A DNA stretch of 38,254 nucleotides from Planctomycetota bacterium (GTDB lineage Bacteria > Planctomycetota > JACQVV01). Of the stretch, positions 31,987 to 38,254 are shown piece after piece (position 1 is the first letter of the stretch; each line of letters starts with the position of its first letter). The stretch lies in NCBI GenBank assembly GCA_016209595.1, contig JACQVV010000456.1:1-38254 (forward strand). The letters are read 5' to 3'. A program made the translations under genes and the position numbers. The notes beneath the pieces were generated by a model. The model saw nothing but the letters and a program-made list of their open reading frames with translations, was not told where the DNA came from and searched no databases.

Positions 31987-32634
31987 ATGCCCCGCCTCGG
32001 ACCCGCTTTCTTCGACCGCCCCACGCTTGCCGTCGCGCGAGATCTCCTGGGCGCCCTCCTCGTCCGCCGAATCGGTCGCGGTCTCGTCGCCGGGAGAATC
32101 GTCGAGGTCGAGGCCTACGTCGGAGAGGACGACCTCGCCTGCCACGCCTCGCGAGGGAAGCCGGGAAAGAAGGGGCGAGCCGCCGGTCTCTATGTCGGCC
32201 CGGGCCACTACTACGTCTACATGATCTACGGCATGTACTGGTGCCTCAACGTCGTCACCGAGCGGGAAGGCTTCCCCGCCGCGGTCCTCGTCCGCGCCCT
32301 GGAACCCGTGGGCGGAGTCCACCTCATGCGCCGGCGGCGGCGCGCCGCCCGCCGGGAGCGCGACCTTGCAAACGGCCCCGGCAGGCTCTGCCAGGCTCTC
32401 TCGATCGACGGGCGCTTTCACGGGAAGTCCGTCGAGTCGCGTTCCCTCTGGCTGGAACGAGGCGACCCCATCCCCGAGAAGGAAGTCATCCGCTGCCCGC
32501 GCATCGGCGTGGACTACGCCGGCAACTCCAAGGATCTCCCCTGGCGGTTCTACGTTCGCACAAGCGAGTGCGTCTCCGTTCGCGACCCGGAGGCGGAACG
32601 ACTCCCCGATCAAAGCGCCAGATCGATGGCGTAG
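31987..32634 (+). CDS. 3-methyladenine DNA glycosylase (AAG/MPG family)
   Basis: This is a monofunctional base-excision repair enzyme that removes alkylated purines. The 215-residue length fits the family. Recognisable motifs are ARDLLGALLVRR, VEVEAYVGEDDLACHAS, which holds the catalytic Glu, the stacking Tyr and the conserved His, and GPGHYYVYMIYGMYWCLNVVT, which forms the DNA-intercalating and substrate-pocket region (given here as two joined pieces). NGPGRLCQAL and PRIGVDYAG, the latter just before the end, also fit. All expected pocket residues appear present. The last 25 bp overlap the end of the convergent membrane protein gene, so the two transcripts share complementary 3' ends. Confidence 0.94.
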   Translation: MPRLGPAFFDRPTLAVARDLLGALLVRRIGRGLVAGRIVEVEAYVGEDDLACHASRGKPGKKGRAAGLYVGPGHYYVYMIYGMYWCLNVVTEREGFPAAVLVRALEPVGGVHLMRRRRRAARRERDLANGPGRLCQALSIDGRFHGKSVESRSLWLERGDPIPEKEVIRCPRIGVDYAGNSKDLPWRFYVRTSECVSVRDPEAERLPDQSARSMA

Positions 32635-33065
32635 AGCAACGGATATCCCAGGACTGTGATCGCCGCCCAAGCCAGCGGGAAGCTCGCGGCGCAGACGATG
32701 GACTCGGCCACGACGCTCCGACCCTGGCGTATGGCGCCTTGAAGCTGCGCGGCTCGGACGAAGAGCCACGCGAAGGCAACCGTCCAGCAGAAATAGAGGA
32801 TCGCAAGCTGCGCCAGGCCCGACACTATCCGGGCAAGGTCATCTGGAATGGCCGCGAGGCCCGCAAGGGTCCCGAACTCGATCGCTGCCACACCAAGAAG
32901 CCACAGCCAGACCCTCTCCGTGACACCCCGGTAGGCCTCGCCTAGGAGGCCGAGTCGGACGACGTATGCGATCCCTGCGGCCAGGAGAGTGCAGGTGACA
33001 AGGACGAGGGTCGCATGCCCTGCAGAGTGCGCGAGCGCCACGTGGGTCATCTCGGTTCTGATCAT
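32610..33065 (-). CDS. Small four-helix membrane protein, unknown function
   Basis: The 151-residue product has about four hydrophobic helices (about 17-40, 50-73, 82-106, 120-146) with short polar loops. No signal for a known family is seen. Start: ATG 33065, or ATG 33050; neither has a strong ribosome site. The GC content is a little lower and codon choice less biased than in the long genes nearby, which may mean later arrival. Its end overlaps the DNA glycosylase gene tail to tail (32610-32634). Confidence 0.65.
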   Translation of the reverse strand: MIRTEMTHVALAHSAGHATLVLVTCTLLAAGIAYVVRLGLLGEAYRGVTERVWLWLLGVAAIEFGTLAGLAAIPDDLARIVSGLAQLAILYFCWTVAFAWLFVRAAQLQGAIRQGRSVVAESIVCAASFPLAWAAITVLGYPLLYAIDLAL

Positions 33066-33201
33066 CCGCCGGGAGAGGGCATTCCAATCCGCTGGGGCGG
33101 CGGCGGCTCACGGGTCCATGATGGATTCCAGATTCGCTCGCCAGACTGCTTGTTCCTTGCGAGCGGAATACTCCGCCCAGCCGTCCGCGATGATGTGGCC
33201 C

Positions 33202-33576
33202 TCACTCCTCTCCAGGGCGGACGCATGCGAGCATCATCCGCATCGGCAGCAACTTCCGGGTGAAGGGATTCAGCATCAAGCCCAGCTCTTCCAGCGTGAC
33301 CACTCCCAGGAGAGGCGCGTCTCCCGGCTCACCCAGGATCACGGGCGTGTGCCCGTCACCCTGGGAGATGCGGATGTGGCACTCGGAGATTCGCCGGTCC
33401 ATCGTTGTTCCGTCGGCAAGGACAAACGTCTCCTTTCGCTTGCCCTTGAGCCCGATCGCCCGCCAGACCTTCTCGGGAAGCAGCGTGTAGGTGGCCCCGC
33501 TGTCCACGAGGAAACGCGCGCGTGCCTTCTTCTTCCGGGGGCCCGTGACCGTTCCAACGATGAATGTCAGACCCAT
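33202..33576 (-). CDS. Retropepsin-like aspartyl protease (clan AA)
   Basis: ATG 33576, with GGGAG about 9 nt upstream, gives 124 residues. The motif FLVDSGATYTLLP (about 24-36) has the catalytic Asp in D-S-G, as in single-lobe retroviral-type proteases that work as dimers. LGVVTLEELGLMLNPFTRKLLP near the end (about 90-111) is a typical closing region of this bacterial family. The roles of such proteins are mostly unknown. The gene begins 13 bp after the Uma2-family gene ends and is probably cotranscribed with it, a pairing worth noting. Confidence 0.85.
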   Translation of the reverse strand: MGLTFIVGTVTGPRKKKARARFLVDSGATYTLLPEKVWRAIGLKGKRKETFVLADGTTMDRRISECHIRISQGDGHTPVILGEPGDAPLLGVVTLEELGLMLNPFTRKLLPMRMMLACVRPGEE

Positions 33577-33589
33577 GCCCTGTATCTCC

Positions 33590-34285
33590 CTAGCGAACAT
33601 CCAGTCGGTAGAGATCGAGTCCGGCCTCCTCGTGGACGAGCGACAACCGGACACCGCGCTTGAGAAGTCCGGACTTGCGATACCCGCCCCTCCCGGCAGG
33701 GGCGGGCTCGTACCCGCGCGGTTGGCGGAGAAGCACGTCGAACGTCGCGGGCCTGGTGCGGGCGTCGACGAGCCAGTACTCCCGGACTCCGGCCCGATGG
33801 TAGGCGTCGCGAAGTCTCCTCGCGTCCTTCGCCCGCGAGGAGTCGCTCACGCACTCGACGACGAGATCCGCGGTCCCCTCGATCTCGATGAAGCGGCCTT
33901 CTTCCAACGACGCCTTCGGGACGAGTCGCGCCCGGCCCGATCGCACGGTCGCGAAAAGAAGGACAAGAACGTCGGGTTCCGCGGAGAGGTCGGCGTCCGG
34001 ATTTGTGAGGCGGGCCCGGTCGATGTAGACCACCCCCCGCTTTTTCTCCTGGATGAGCGTCCCCAGGCGGATGGCGATCGCTGACTTTGGACTGCCATGG
34101 GTGTTGAGATCCTCGGGCAAGCAGTCCACCTCCATCCGGCCATCGATCCAGTCGATTCGCCCGCGCTCGGGGAAGTCGTCCGAGTGGACCCAGGCGCGGA
34201 AGCGCGCGAGGTCGGTGATTCCGGCGGGGATCTCGACCCCGTCTGGCTGGAACACGATCACCGGACGCGCCGCAACCTTCTTCAC
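33590..34285 (-). CDS. Uma2 family endonuclease (DUF820)
   Basis: The 231-residue protein has the restriction-endonuclease-like fold of the Uma2 family. An early region, RIDWIDGRMEVDCLP, is followed by SAIAIRLGTLIQ, then AEPDVLVLL with the metal-binding Asp, VVECVSDSSRAKDARRLRDAY and GVREYWLVD. The usual Lys after the E-x-V-S motif seems to be Arg here (DARRLRDAY), so activity is uncertain. Members are plentiful in cyanobacteria and Planctomycetota, and their targets are poorly known. GTG 34285 has GGGAG about 10 nt upstream. It is followed 13 bp later by the retropepsin-like gene. Confidence 0.88.
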   Translation of the reverse strand: MKKVAARPVIVFQPDGVEIPAGITDLARFRAWVHSDDFPERGRIDWIDGRMEVDCLPEDLNTHGSPKSAIAIRLGTLIQEKKRGVVYIDRARLTNPDADLSAEPDVLVLLFATVRSGRARLVPKASLEEGRFIEIEGTADLVVECVSDSSRAKDARRLRDAYHRAGVREYWLVDARTRPATFDVLLRQPRGYEPAPAGRGGYRKSGLLKRGVRLSLVHEEAGLDLYRLDVR

Positions 34286-34333
34286 GCTCGATCTCTCCCG
34301 CGCCAGGACTGCTTCCCCTTCACCAGCGGAGGT

Positions 34334-34342
34334 AGTGTATCA
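34334..34342 (-). promoter_or_regulatory. Possible extended -10 box for the Uma2 gene
   Basis: On the minus strand TGA-TACACT (34342-34334) fits the TGn extended -10 pattern. It would give a leader of about 40 nt to GTG 34285. No -35 box is evident. Confidence 0.35.
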
Positions 34343-34373
34343 CCCGGTCCGCTCCCGGTGACACACGCCGCCA

Positions 34374-35315
34374 CTACCGGCCCTGCGCCCCGAAGTGAAG
34401 GACCGAGTCGCCCACGACGAGGGCGGAGCCGACGAGGTCCGCTTCTTCGAGGCGGAGGTTTTCCCCAAGGCCCACAGACGGGTGCGAGCTCGGGGCGAGG
34501 CCCGAGAGCCGTTCGAGCCAGGACTCGGTCCGCCGGGAGGCCTCGCGAAGGTCCACCTCGCCCGCGGGGAGGTCCCTGTTCCGGAAAAGAACGTCGAACG
34601 CGACGCCGGTGAGGATTCGCTCCTGGAGGCGGGAGAAGGTCGCAGGACGATCGAAGAGCTCGCACGCGACGACCCGGTCGCCCACGAGCACCGCGACGCC
34701 GGTCGAGCCTTCCAGGCTTCCGATCCGTCCGACGAAGTCGTCGAGCTCTTTCCTTCGCTTGTCGTAGGCGTCGGAGAGGCTGTCGGTGGGAGAGGACGTG
34801 CCGGCCGCCGACAGGCAGTCGGCGGTTTCGTTCCAGACGGCCCACTGGTCGGAGCGGTAGCTCGCCTCCGACCGGAGGCTCCGGGTGACCGAGCTCTTCA
34901 TCGCGTAGAGGAGGCTCGAGGGAGCGCGGCTTCCCTTGGCGAACGTCGCGGACTCGTAGCGCCAGCGGCCCTTCTCGACGCACGAGACGGGGATCACCGT
35001 CTCGCTCTCCTTCTCGAGGAAGGCGGAGGTGTTGAGGATCCGGTTCTGCTTCGCGCCGCGGATCTCCTCCCCCTCGACGAGGAGGAGGCGGCTCGCCGAA
35101 CGGTTCCGGACCCGGCACTCGGGGACACTGCCGCCGGCGGAGACCTCTTCGACGTCGACCAGGGCGCGGTCCAGGGCCTCGTCGAACGTGAGGTAGTCCG
35201 GGGCCGTCCCTGTCGAGGTGGCAAGACCGACAACCGTGACGCCACCTCGTTCCAGGACGCGGACAACGCGATGAGACTTCAGGAACTCCTCGAGTACGGC
35301 CGTGGCGAGACGCAT
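34374..35315 (-). CDS. ARPP-1 / DUF6569-like domain protein
   Basis: ATG 35315 is chosen because GAGGAGG lies 8 nt upstream. It gives 313 residues, although the frame stays open further upstream. The sequence fits the ARPP-1 (DUF6569) family pattern: YLTFDEALDRALVDVEEV, VPECRVRNRSASRLLLVEGE, GAKQNRILNTS, VIPVSCVEKGRWRY, then SDQWAVWNETAD and ACELFDRPATFSRLQERI. No signal peptide or membrane helix is present. The family's biochemical role is not established as far as I know. It is read alone on the minus strand, divergent from the MFS transporter gene. The family name is from memory of motif spacing, so treat it as likely rather than certain. Confidence 0.75.
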   Translation of the reverse strand: MRLATAVLEEFLKSHRVVRVLERGGVTVVGLATSTGTAPDYLTFDEALDRALVDVEEVSAGGSVPECRVRNRSASRLLLVEGEEIRGAKQNRILNTSAFLEKESETVIPVSCVEKGRWRYESATFAKGSRAPSSLLYAMKSSVTRSLRSEASYRSDQWAVWNETADCLSAAGTSSPTDSLSDAYDKRRKELDDFVGRIGSLEGSTGVAVLVGDRVVACELFDRPATFSRLQERILTGVAFDVLFRNRDLPAGEVDLREASRRTESWLERLSGLAPSSHPSVGLGENLRLEEADLVGSALVVGDSVLHFGAQGR

Positions 35316-35421
35316 GACGAGACCCTCCTCTCCCATCCCTTGAAGACCCGAAGGTTTGAGTCTACGACGTGTGTCAAGCGCGAACGTGGTAGCCTCTCCG
35401 ATTTCATCCTGGAGGAGATCG

Positions 35422-36699
35422 TTGGACACGCAACCGGGGGGCGGCGCGTCTCGTGGCTCCTTTCTCGCGCGCCGCGGGATCGGGAAGGACGTCGCGGTTC
35501 TCGCGCTCGCGCGGTTCTTCGAGACCGTGGCGGCGGGGGTCGTCGTCCCGATCCTCCCCCTCTTCCTGGTGGGCCTTTCGCCGGGTCCGTTCGCCGGTCT
35601 TCCGGAGGAGACGCTCACGGGGATCGTGTTCTTCGCGTTCGGGGTGGCCATGACCGCAGGGCAGTACGTCTTCGGTCGTCTCGCCGACCGCGCGGGGCGC
35701 TACAAGCCGGGGCTCCTCGTGGGGATCGGATCGTTCGCACTCCTCTCGCTCACCTACGTCCGGATCGAATCGTACGTCTCGCTTCTCGGCGTCCGATTCC
35801 TCCAGGGCGCGGCGCTAGGACTCTCGATCTCCTGCATCTGGGCCATTCTCGTCGAGCGCTCCTCCGAGACGAAGCGCGGGGCCTCGATGGGGTTCTACAC
35901 AAGCGTCCAGATGCTGGGGCTCGCGGCCGGGCCGCTCCTCGGCGGCTGGGTCACCGAGCTCTGGGGAGAGCGGGCGGCGTTCCTCGCAGCAGCGGGGCTC
36001 GGGGGGCTCACCGGACTCCTCATGGCGCTCCTCGTCCGCGACGTCCAGGCGAGCCCGGCCCGGGACCGGGTGGTGGCAGAGAATGGAACTCCCGCTTCAG
36101 TGTTCCTCTACCTCGCCACGGCGGTCTTCACGCAGGTCTTCGCCGTGACGATGATCATCGCCTACTTCCCATACTACGCGCGGGAGTTCGGCGCGAGGCC
36201 GGGGGAGCTCGCGGTTGTCTTCAGCGTCCTCGTCCTCGCGAGGTTCCTCTTCCAGTACCCGTTCGGCGTCCTCTCCGACCGGTTCGGCAGGAAGCCGTTC
36301 CTGGTGGGCGGGCTCGTCTCGATGCTCCCCATCATGGCGGGGCTCGCCTTCGCGGGGAGCGTGCGCTCCCTCGTCCTCTTCCGGGCGCTCCAGGGGGCGG
36401 CGACCGCCGCGGTCGTCGCCTCGGCCTACGCGCTCGCCGGAGACCGGAGCGACCCAGGCCGTCGCGCGAGTCAGCTCGGGATCGTGGGGATGGGGTTCAC
36501 GGCGGGAGTGACCGCGGGACCGCTCTTCGCCGGGCTCCTCGTCCGGCTCGGCCGCCCGGTCCCCTTTCTCCTCGCGGCGGCGGCGGCGGCGGCGGTCGCG
36601 GTCCTCGTGGGAGTGGCCGTCGGGGAGAGCCGCGGGGCAAGCGTGGCCGTGCTGCCGCCGAGCGACACGCGGGTTGTCCAGAGCACTCTCCGCGAATAG
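35422..36699 (+). CDS. Major facilitator superfamily (MFS) transporter
   Basis: TTG 35422 is favoured because GGAGG lies 6 nt upstream (35411-35415). It gives 425 residues. About 12 membrane helices can be traced in two halves. MFS motif A occurs in both: GRLADRAGRYKP after helix 2 and GVLSDRFGRKP after helix 8. The first half also has RFLQGAALGLSISCIW, and GFYTSVQMLGLAAGPLLGG resembles motif C of drug-type antiporters, so an efflux role is plausible. The substrate is unknown. A (GGC)n run encodes poly-Ala in the last helix (about 36576-36597). It ends within the promoter of the FHA gene. Confidence 0.88.
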   Translation: MDTQPGGGASRGSFLARRGIGKDVAVLALARFFETVAAGVVVPILPLFLVGLSPGPFAGLPEETLTGIVFFAFGVAMTAGQYVFGRLADRAGRYKPGLLVGIGSFALLSLTYVRIESYVSLLGVRFLQGAALGLSISCIWAILVERSSETKRGASMGFYTSVQMLGLAAGPLLGGWVTELWGERAAFLAAAGLGGLTGLLMALLVRDVQASPARDRVVAENGTPASVFLYLATAVFTQVFAVTMIIAYFPYYAREFGARPGELAVVFSVLVLARFLFQYPFGVLSDRFGRKPFLVGGLVSMLPIMAGLAFAGSVRSLVLFRALQGAATAAVVASAYALAGDRSDPGRRASQLGIVGMGFTAGVTAGPLFAGLLVRLGRPVPFLLAAAAAAAVAVLVGVAVGESRGASVAVLPPSDTRVVQSTLRE

Positions 36700-36702
36700 A
36701 AT
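36674..36702 (+). promoter_or_regulatory. Sigma70-like promoter for the FHA gene
   Basis: TTGTCC (36674-36679), a 17-bp spacer and TAGAAT (36697-36702) match 4 and 5 of 6 consensus bases. The TAG of the -10 box is also the stop codon of the MFS gene. Predicted leader about 33 nt to ATG 36742. Confidence 0.55.
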
Positions 36703-36741
36703 GGCGACCACGCCGCGACCGGATGTCGCGTAGGGGGTGAG

Positions 36742-38163
36742 ATGGCTGCATTCCTTCGCCGCGTGGACGGGGCCGGGGGCGGGAGGCGGTACGGGCGAGA
36801 GCGGCTCCCATTCGTCGTCGGGCGCGCCTCGAGCTCAAATCTCCAGCTCGACCTCGTCGGGATCTCGAAAAAGCACTTTCGGATCTTCGCGCGCGGGACC
36901 GACCACGTCCTGGAGGACATGAAGTCGAAGAACGGGACGCGCGCGAACGGGAAGAAGATCGCGGAGCACGTCCTCGCGGAAGGGGACCTGATCCAGGTCG
37001 GCGCGGCGCAGTTCGTCTATTTCAGGGGCGCGCCCGCCCTGGGCGACGAGGCCGCCTACCGGCTCACCCTCGTCCAGGGGGGCGAGCCGAACGATCCGCG
37101 GGAGATCCCGCTCGCGGCGGGGGCGGTCGTCCTGGGCCGCCGCCGTGAGTGCCAGGCGGTGCTCGCCGACGTCGAGTGCTCGGGACGCCACTGCGAGATC
37201 CGGGCCGAGGGGGGTGGCCATGTCCTCTCGGACCTGGGAAGCACCAACGGGACCTTGGTCAACGGGAAGAAGATCGAGCGGGTCGCGCTCGCCCACGGGG
37301 ACGAGATCGCGCTCGGCGGCCTCCGCTACATCTACCATTCGCCCGCCCTGCCGCCCCCACAGCGGCTGGGGGGTGGCCGCTTCGTGCTCGCGCTTCTGGG
37401 CTCTCGCGCCGAGCACCGGGTGCCGCTCGCCGGCGAGCGTGCCACGATCGGCTGCGATCCCGGCGACACTTTCCTCCTCGCCCCGGGCGAGGGCATCGGT
37501 CCCCGCCAGGTCGAGCTCGTCCGGCGCGGCCGTTGCTGGGTGGCCCGCGAGCTCGGGGGCCCGGCCCCGCTCTACGTGGGGGGAGTCCGCGCGGCCGAGC
37601 AGGTCCTCTCACATGGAGACGAGCTCGCGGTCGGGCCGTACCGCATCGCCTTCCTGAACGGAGACCTCCCCGCGGAGCGCTTCCTCCTCACCATCCTCGG
37701 CGGCACGCGGGGCGGCGAGGAGGTGGCGCTCGGCGAGGGCGAGCTCCCGATCGGCCGGCACCCCTCGAACCGGCTCGTCATCGATTCGCCCAGCGCCTCG
37801 AGCCACCACGCGAGGATCGGCTACGCCGACGGCGCCTTCCATCTGGAGGACCTCGGGAGCACGAACGGGACAGAGGTGAACGGCGAGAAGGTCGAGGGGA
37901 AGCGCCGGCTGGAGCACGGGGACCGGATCGAGATCGCGGGCGAGGTCCTGGTCTTCCGCTCTTCGGCCCGCGAGCGTCCGGAGTCTCTGCGCCGGGAGCG
38001 GTTCGTCCTCCTGCCGTTCGCGAAGGGGGCCGAGCCGCTCCGGCTCCAGGGTCCCTCCTTCGCGATCGGGCGCGAGGAGGGAAACGATCTCGTCCTTCCC
38101 AGCAAGAAGGTCTCGGTGCGCCACGCCCTCCTCGTCGAGCGGGACGGGCGGTGGTATCTCTAG
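36742..38163 (+). CDS. Multi-FHA-domain protein, interrupted by an in-frame amber codon
   Basis: ATG 36742 is preceded by GGGGGTGAG. The 473-residue open part holds repeated forkhead-associated domains, which bind phosphothreonine. FHA1 (about 22-95) has GRASSSNLQL and KSKNGTRANGKKI. FHA2 (125-197) has GRRRECQAVL, SGRHCEI and GSTNGTLVNGKKI. FHA3 (232-303) is degenerate, without the Ser-Thr-Asn-Gly core. FHA4 (334-405) has GRHPSNRLVI, SSHHARI and GSTNGTEVNGEKV. FHA5 begins at about 438 (GREEGNDLVL, SVRHALLV). The TAG at 38161-38163 falls inside FHA5, where the paralogous FHA4 has GAG (Glu), and the frame then continues with STNGTYVN to the window edge. It is likely part of Ser/Thr kinase signalling. 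No kinase gene is adjacent within the window. Confidence 0.88.
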   Translation: MAAFLRRVDGAGGGRRYGRERLPFVVGRASSSNLQLDLVGISKKHFRIFARGTDHVLEDMKSKNGTRANGKKIAEHVLAEGDLIQVGAAQFVYFRGAPALGDEAAYRLTLVQGGEPNDPREIPLAAGAVVLGRRRECQAVLADVECSGRHCEIRAEGGGHVLSDLGSTNGTLVNGKKIERVALAHGDEIALGGLRYIYHSPALPPPQRLGGGRFVLALLGSRAEHRVPLAGERATIGCDPGDTFLLAPGEGIGPRQVELVRRGRCWVARELGGPAPLYVGGVRAAEQVLSHGDELAVGPYRIAFLNGDLPAERFLLTILGGTRGGEEVALGEGELPIGRHPSNRLVIDSPSASSHHARIGYADGAFHLEDLGSTNGTEVNGEKVEGKRRLEHGDRIEIAGEVLVFRSSARERPESLRRERFVLLPFAKGAEPLRLQGPSFAIGREEGNDLVLPSKKVSVRHALLVERDGRWYL

Positions 38164-38254
38164 GTCCTGGTGAGCACGAACGGCACGTACGTCAATTCCA
38201 GGCGGATCGAGGCGGAGACAAAGCTCCTTCACGGAGACGTGATCCGGTTCGGGA
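38164..38254 (+). pseudogene. Downstream part of FHA5, same frame after the amber codon
   Basis: The frame of the FHA gene continues after TAG 38161-38163 with VLVSTNGTYVNSRRIE and HGDVIRFG. These are the recognition loop and last strands of the fifth FHA domain. It is open to the window end. Either the gene is broken by a nonsense change, the codon is misread, or the base call is wrong. Confidence 0.75.

Noticed and set aside
35340..35400. TTGACA on the minus strand (about 35372-35377) as a -35 box for the ARPP-1 gene
   Set aside because: No acceptable -10 box lies 16-18 bp downstream; the nearest TAGACT is only 7 bp away.
1..38254. Integrated phage, insertion sequence or classic defence island
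   Set aside because: No transposase, integrase, phage structural gene, restriction-modification or Cas gene was recognised. The only related item is the single Uma2-family nuclease.

Overview
The window is a GC-rich (roughly 70%) stretch of bacterial chromosome that is almost fully coding, with about 29 protein genes on both strands. I see no rRNA, tRNA, CRISPR array, transposase or phage module. Several signs point to a free-living bacterium with two membranes. There are many lipoproteins with clear lipoboxes, a BamE-like lipoprotein, a PilB/GspE-type secretion ATPase with a GspK-like pseudopilin, and the methylerythritol phosphate enzyme IspG. HEAT repeats, FHA domains, an anti-sigma factor with FecR and lectin-like parts, a Uma2 nuclease and short tandem G/C-rich repeats are common in Planctomycetota and some other deep high-GC phyla. 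That assignment is an inference and is not proved by this window.

Layout. 1-4480 (+): heptamer repeat arrays, a secreted protein with a hairpin-rich insertion, two lipoproteins of unknown function, a P-loop NTPase and a BamE-like lipoprotein. 4504-7692 (-): a secreted calcineurin-like phosphoesterase with a C-terminal sorting-type tail, preceded by ispG. 7859-8434 (+): a short degenerate protein kinase. 8442-11737 (-): zinc-ribbon membrane protein, ECF sigma factor and a membrane anti-sigma factor with FecR and lectin-like regions. 11957-16638 (+): a secreted double trypsin-like protease whose second domain has lost its catalytic residues, a Pro-Gln-repeat lipoprotein, a HEAT-cyclophilin fusion and a small unknown protein. 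16755-24986: a secretion/pilus ATPase (-) divergent from a 998-residue GspK-like protein, a membrane protein with a GspE-N-like start, and an HDOD protein (all +). 25071-31918 (-): an operon for an M16 peptidase, an M1 aminopeptidase and a sodium/solute symporter. 31987-34285: 3-methyladenine DNA glycosylase (+), then a membrane protein, a retropepsin-like protease and a Uma2 nuclease (-). 34374-38254: an ARPP-1 family protein (-), an MFS transporter (+) and a multi-FHA protein (+) cut by an in-frame amber codon near the window edge.

How the genes fit together. Three functional groups are supported by gene order. (1) The sigma/anti-sigma operon is a transmembrane signalling unit whose sensor carries FecR and lectin-like extracytoplasmic parts. 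(2) The 16755-24986 cluster looks like part of a type II secretion or type IV pilus-like machine: an ATPase and a very large minor pseudopilin with a carbohydrate-binding-like C-terminus. A membrane protein that may share the ATPase's N-terminal module follows. (3) The M16-M1-symporter operon, with a 4-bp stop/start overlap and a 6-bp gap, suggests stepwise export or periplasmic breakdown of peptides coupled to uptake.

Signals seen outside genes: sigma70-like promoters (best at 7758-7786), one clear intrinsic terminator (2149-2187), two genes whose start codon lies exactly 7 nt after a -10 box (possible leaderless mRNAs), an exact 22-nt hairpin repeat before two genes, and a short duplicated gene remnant at 25017-25067.
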